Shown here: one piece after another, positions 5,691 through 6,189 of the stretch
Numbering within the stretch: position 1 is the first letter of the stretch
Layout: each line of letters starts with the position of its first letter
Assembly: GCA_900754385.1 (NCBI GenBank)
Contig: CAAECP010000128.1
Span: 1 to 6,189, forward strand
Reading direction: 5' to 3'
Length of the DNA: 6,189 bases
From: an uncultured Collinsella sp.
GTDB taxonomy: Bacteria; Actinomycetota; Coriobacteriia; Coriobacteriales; Coriobacteriaceae
Notes under the pieces: model-generated
What the model saw: only the letters and a program-made list of their open reading frames with translations
The model's database searches: none
What the model was told of the DNA's origin: nothing
Position numbers and translations under genes: made by a program

Positions 5691-6189
5691 TTAGCCCAAG
5701 ACGCGGACCATACGTGTCTTGAACTCGGACAGGAAGCGCGGAGCATCCACGGTCAGTGCCACAAGCGCGCTCTTGTCCGGATCGGACAGGCGGCGCTCAT
5801 CGCAGATGGTGCGACCGCGGTACTCGCCCAGCAGATCAACACGCAGGTTACAGCCGAGCGCACCTACGAGCGTGGGGTCGATCGCCACGGCAACGGCCAG
5901 CGGATCGTGCAGCGCACAACCACCCAGGTAGGGTGCGTTCATCTCGTACGAGCCAATGTAGTGCTCGACCATGCTCGCAAATGCGCAGCCCGCCATAGTG
6001 CCCGAACCCGTCCAGCCGGCAATGTCGCGGCGCGTGAGCACCACGCGATGCGTCACGTCCAGACCCACCATGGTGAGCTTACGGCCCGAGCGTAGCACTG
6101 CGTCGGCTGCCTCGGGGTCGCTCGCCATGTTGGCCTCAGCGCCCGCGCTCACGTTGCCGGGCACGGTAAGGGCGCCGCCCATCACGACC
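5691..6189 (-). CDS. nucleoside hydrolase (IunH family), C-terminal part
   Basis: About 165 residues of an inosine/uridine-preferring-type nucleoside hydrolase are visible; family members are about 310-330 long, so the N-terminal half, with the DxDxxxDD metal site, lies beyond the right edge. The frame stays open to the edge; the ATG at 6185 is internal (the codon before it gives V of the conserved VMxGG strand). Numbered from that ATG, PGN (N11), E17 and N19 match the substrate-binding Asn/Glu/Asn of the Crithidia enzyme. H93-D94 in ALHDPLAVA match the catalytic His and calcium-binding Asp, with almost the same spacing. LDVTH (42-46) is another family segment. The enzyme hydrolyses the N-glycosidic bond of ribonucleosides to free base and ribose. 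Substrate preference cannot be set from this half. The stop is TAA, followed at once by the large palindrome. Confidence 0.92.
   Translation of the reverse strand, partial: VVMGGALTVPGNVSAGAEANMASDPEAADAVLRSGRKLTMVGLDVTHRVVLTRRDIAGWTGSGTMAGCAFASMVEHYIGSYEMNAPYLGGCALHDPLAVAVAIDPTLVGALGCNLRVDLLGEYRGRTICDERRLSDPDKSALVALTVDAPRFLSEFKTRMVRVLG

Overview
The window reads entirely from the minus strand and looks like ordinary chromosome of a high-GC, gut-type actinobacterium. I infer a Collinsella-like member of Coriobacteriia from the GC-rich codon choice, the LuxR-type two-component operon with a 7TM sensor, and the luxS and DUF4867 genes. This is a judgement from protein character, not a database result. 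No insertion sequence, phage gene, CRISPR array, tRNA or rRNA is visible.

Layout in transcription order (right to left): (1) the C-terminal half of an inosine/uridine-type nucleoside hydrolase, cut by the window's right edge (5691-6189); (2) a 70-base interrupted palindrome that contains a good extended -10 promoter (5612-5681), then luxS (5100-5588), closed by a clear intrinsic terminator (5040-5070); (3) a short regulatory region with an inverted repeat over a -10 box (4965-4990), then a DUF4867 cupin-like gene (4311-4955); (4) an intergenic stretch of about 250 bases (4058-4310) with a 49-base near-perfect palindrome and a second, weaker hairpin; (5) a three-gene signalling operon: a 7TM sensor with a degenerate kinase-like tail (2258-4057), a complete membrane histidine kinase (762-2261) and a LuxR/NarL-type response regulator (142-765). 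The three genes are joined by two 4-base stop/start overlaps; (6) a 141-base tail with two strong hairpins (72-104 and 2-36).

How they work together: the histidine kinase should autophosphorylate and pass phosphate to Asp54 of the response regulator, which would then bind DNA through its GerE helix-turn-helix. The first gene has the membrane half of a 7TM histidine kinase but no recognisable phospho-acceptor histidine or ATP-binding boxes. I infer that it is an accessory sensor or allosteric partner of the kinase encoded next to it, and this is the most interesting point in the window. LuxS cleaves S-ribosylhomocysteine in the activated methyl cycle and releases the AI-2 precursor. The nucleoside hydrolase upstream is a purine/pyrimidine salvage enzyme.
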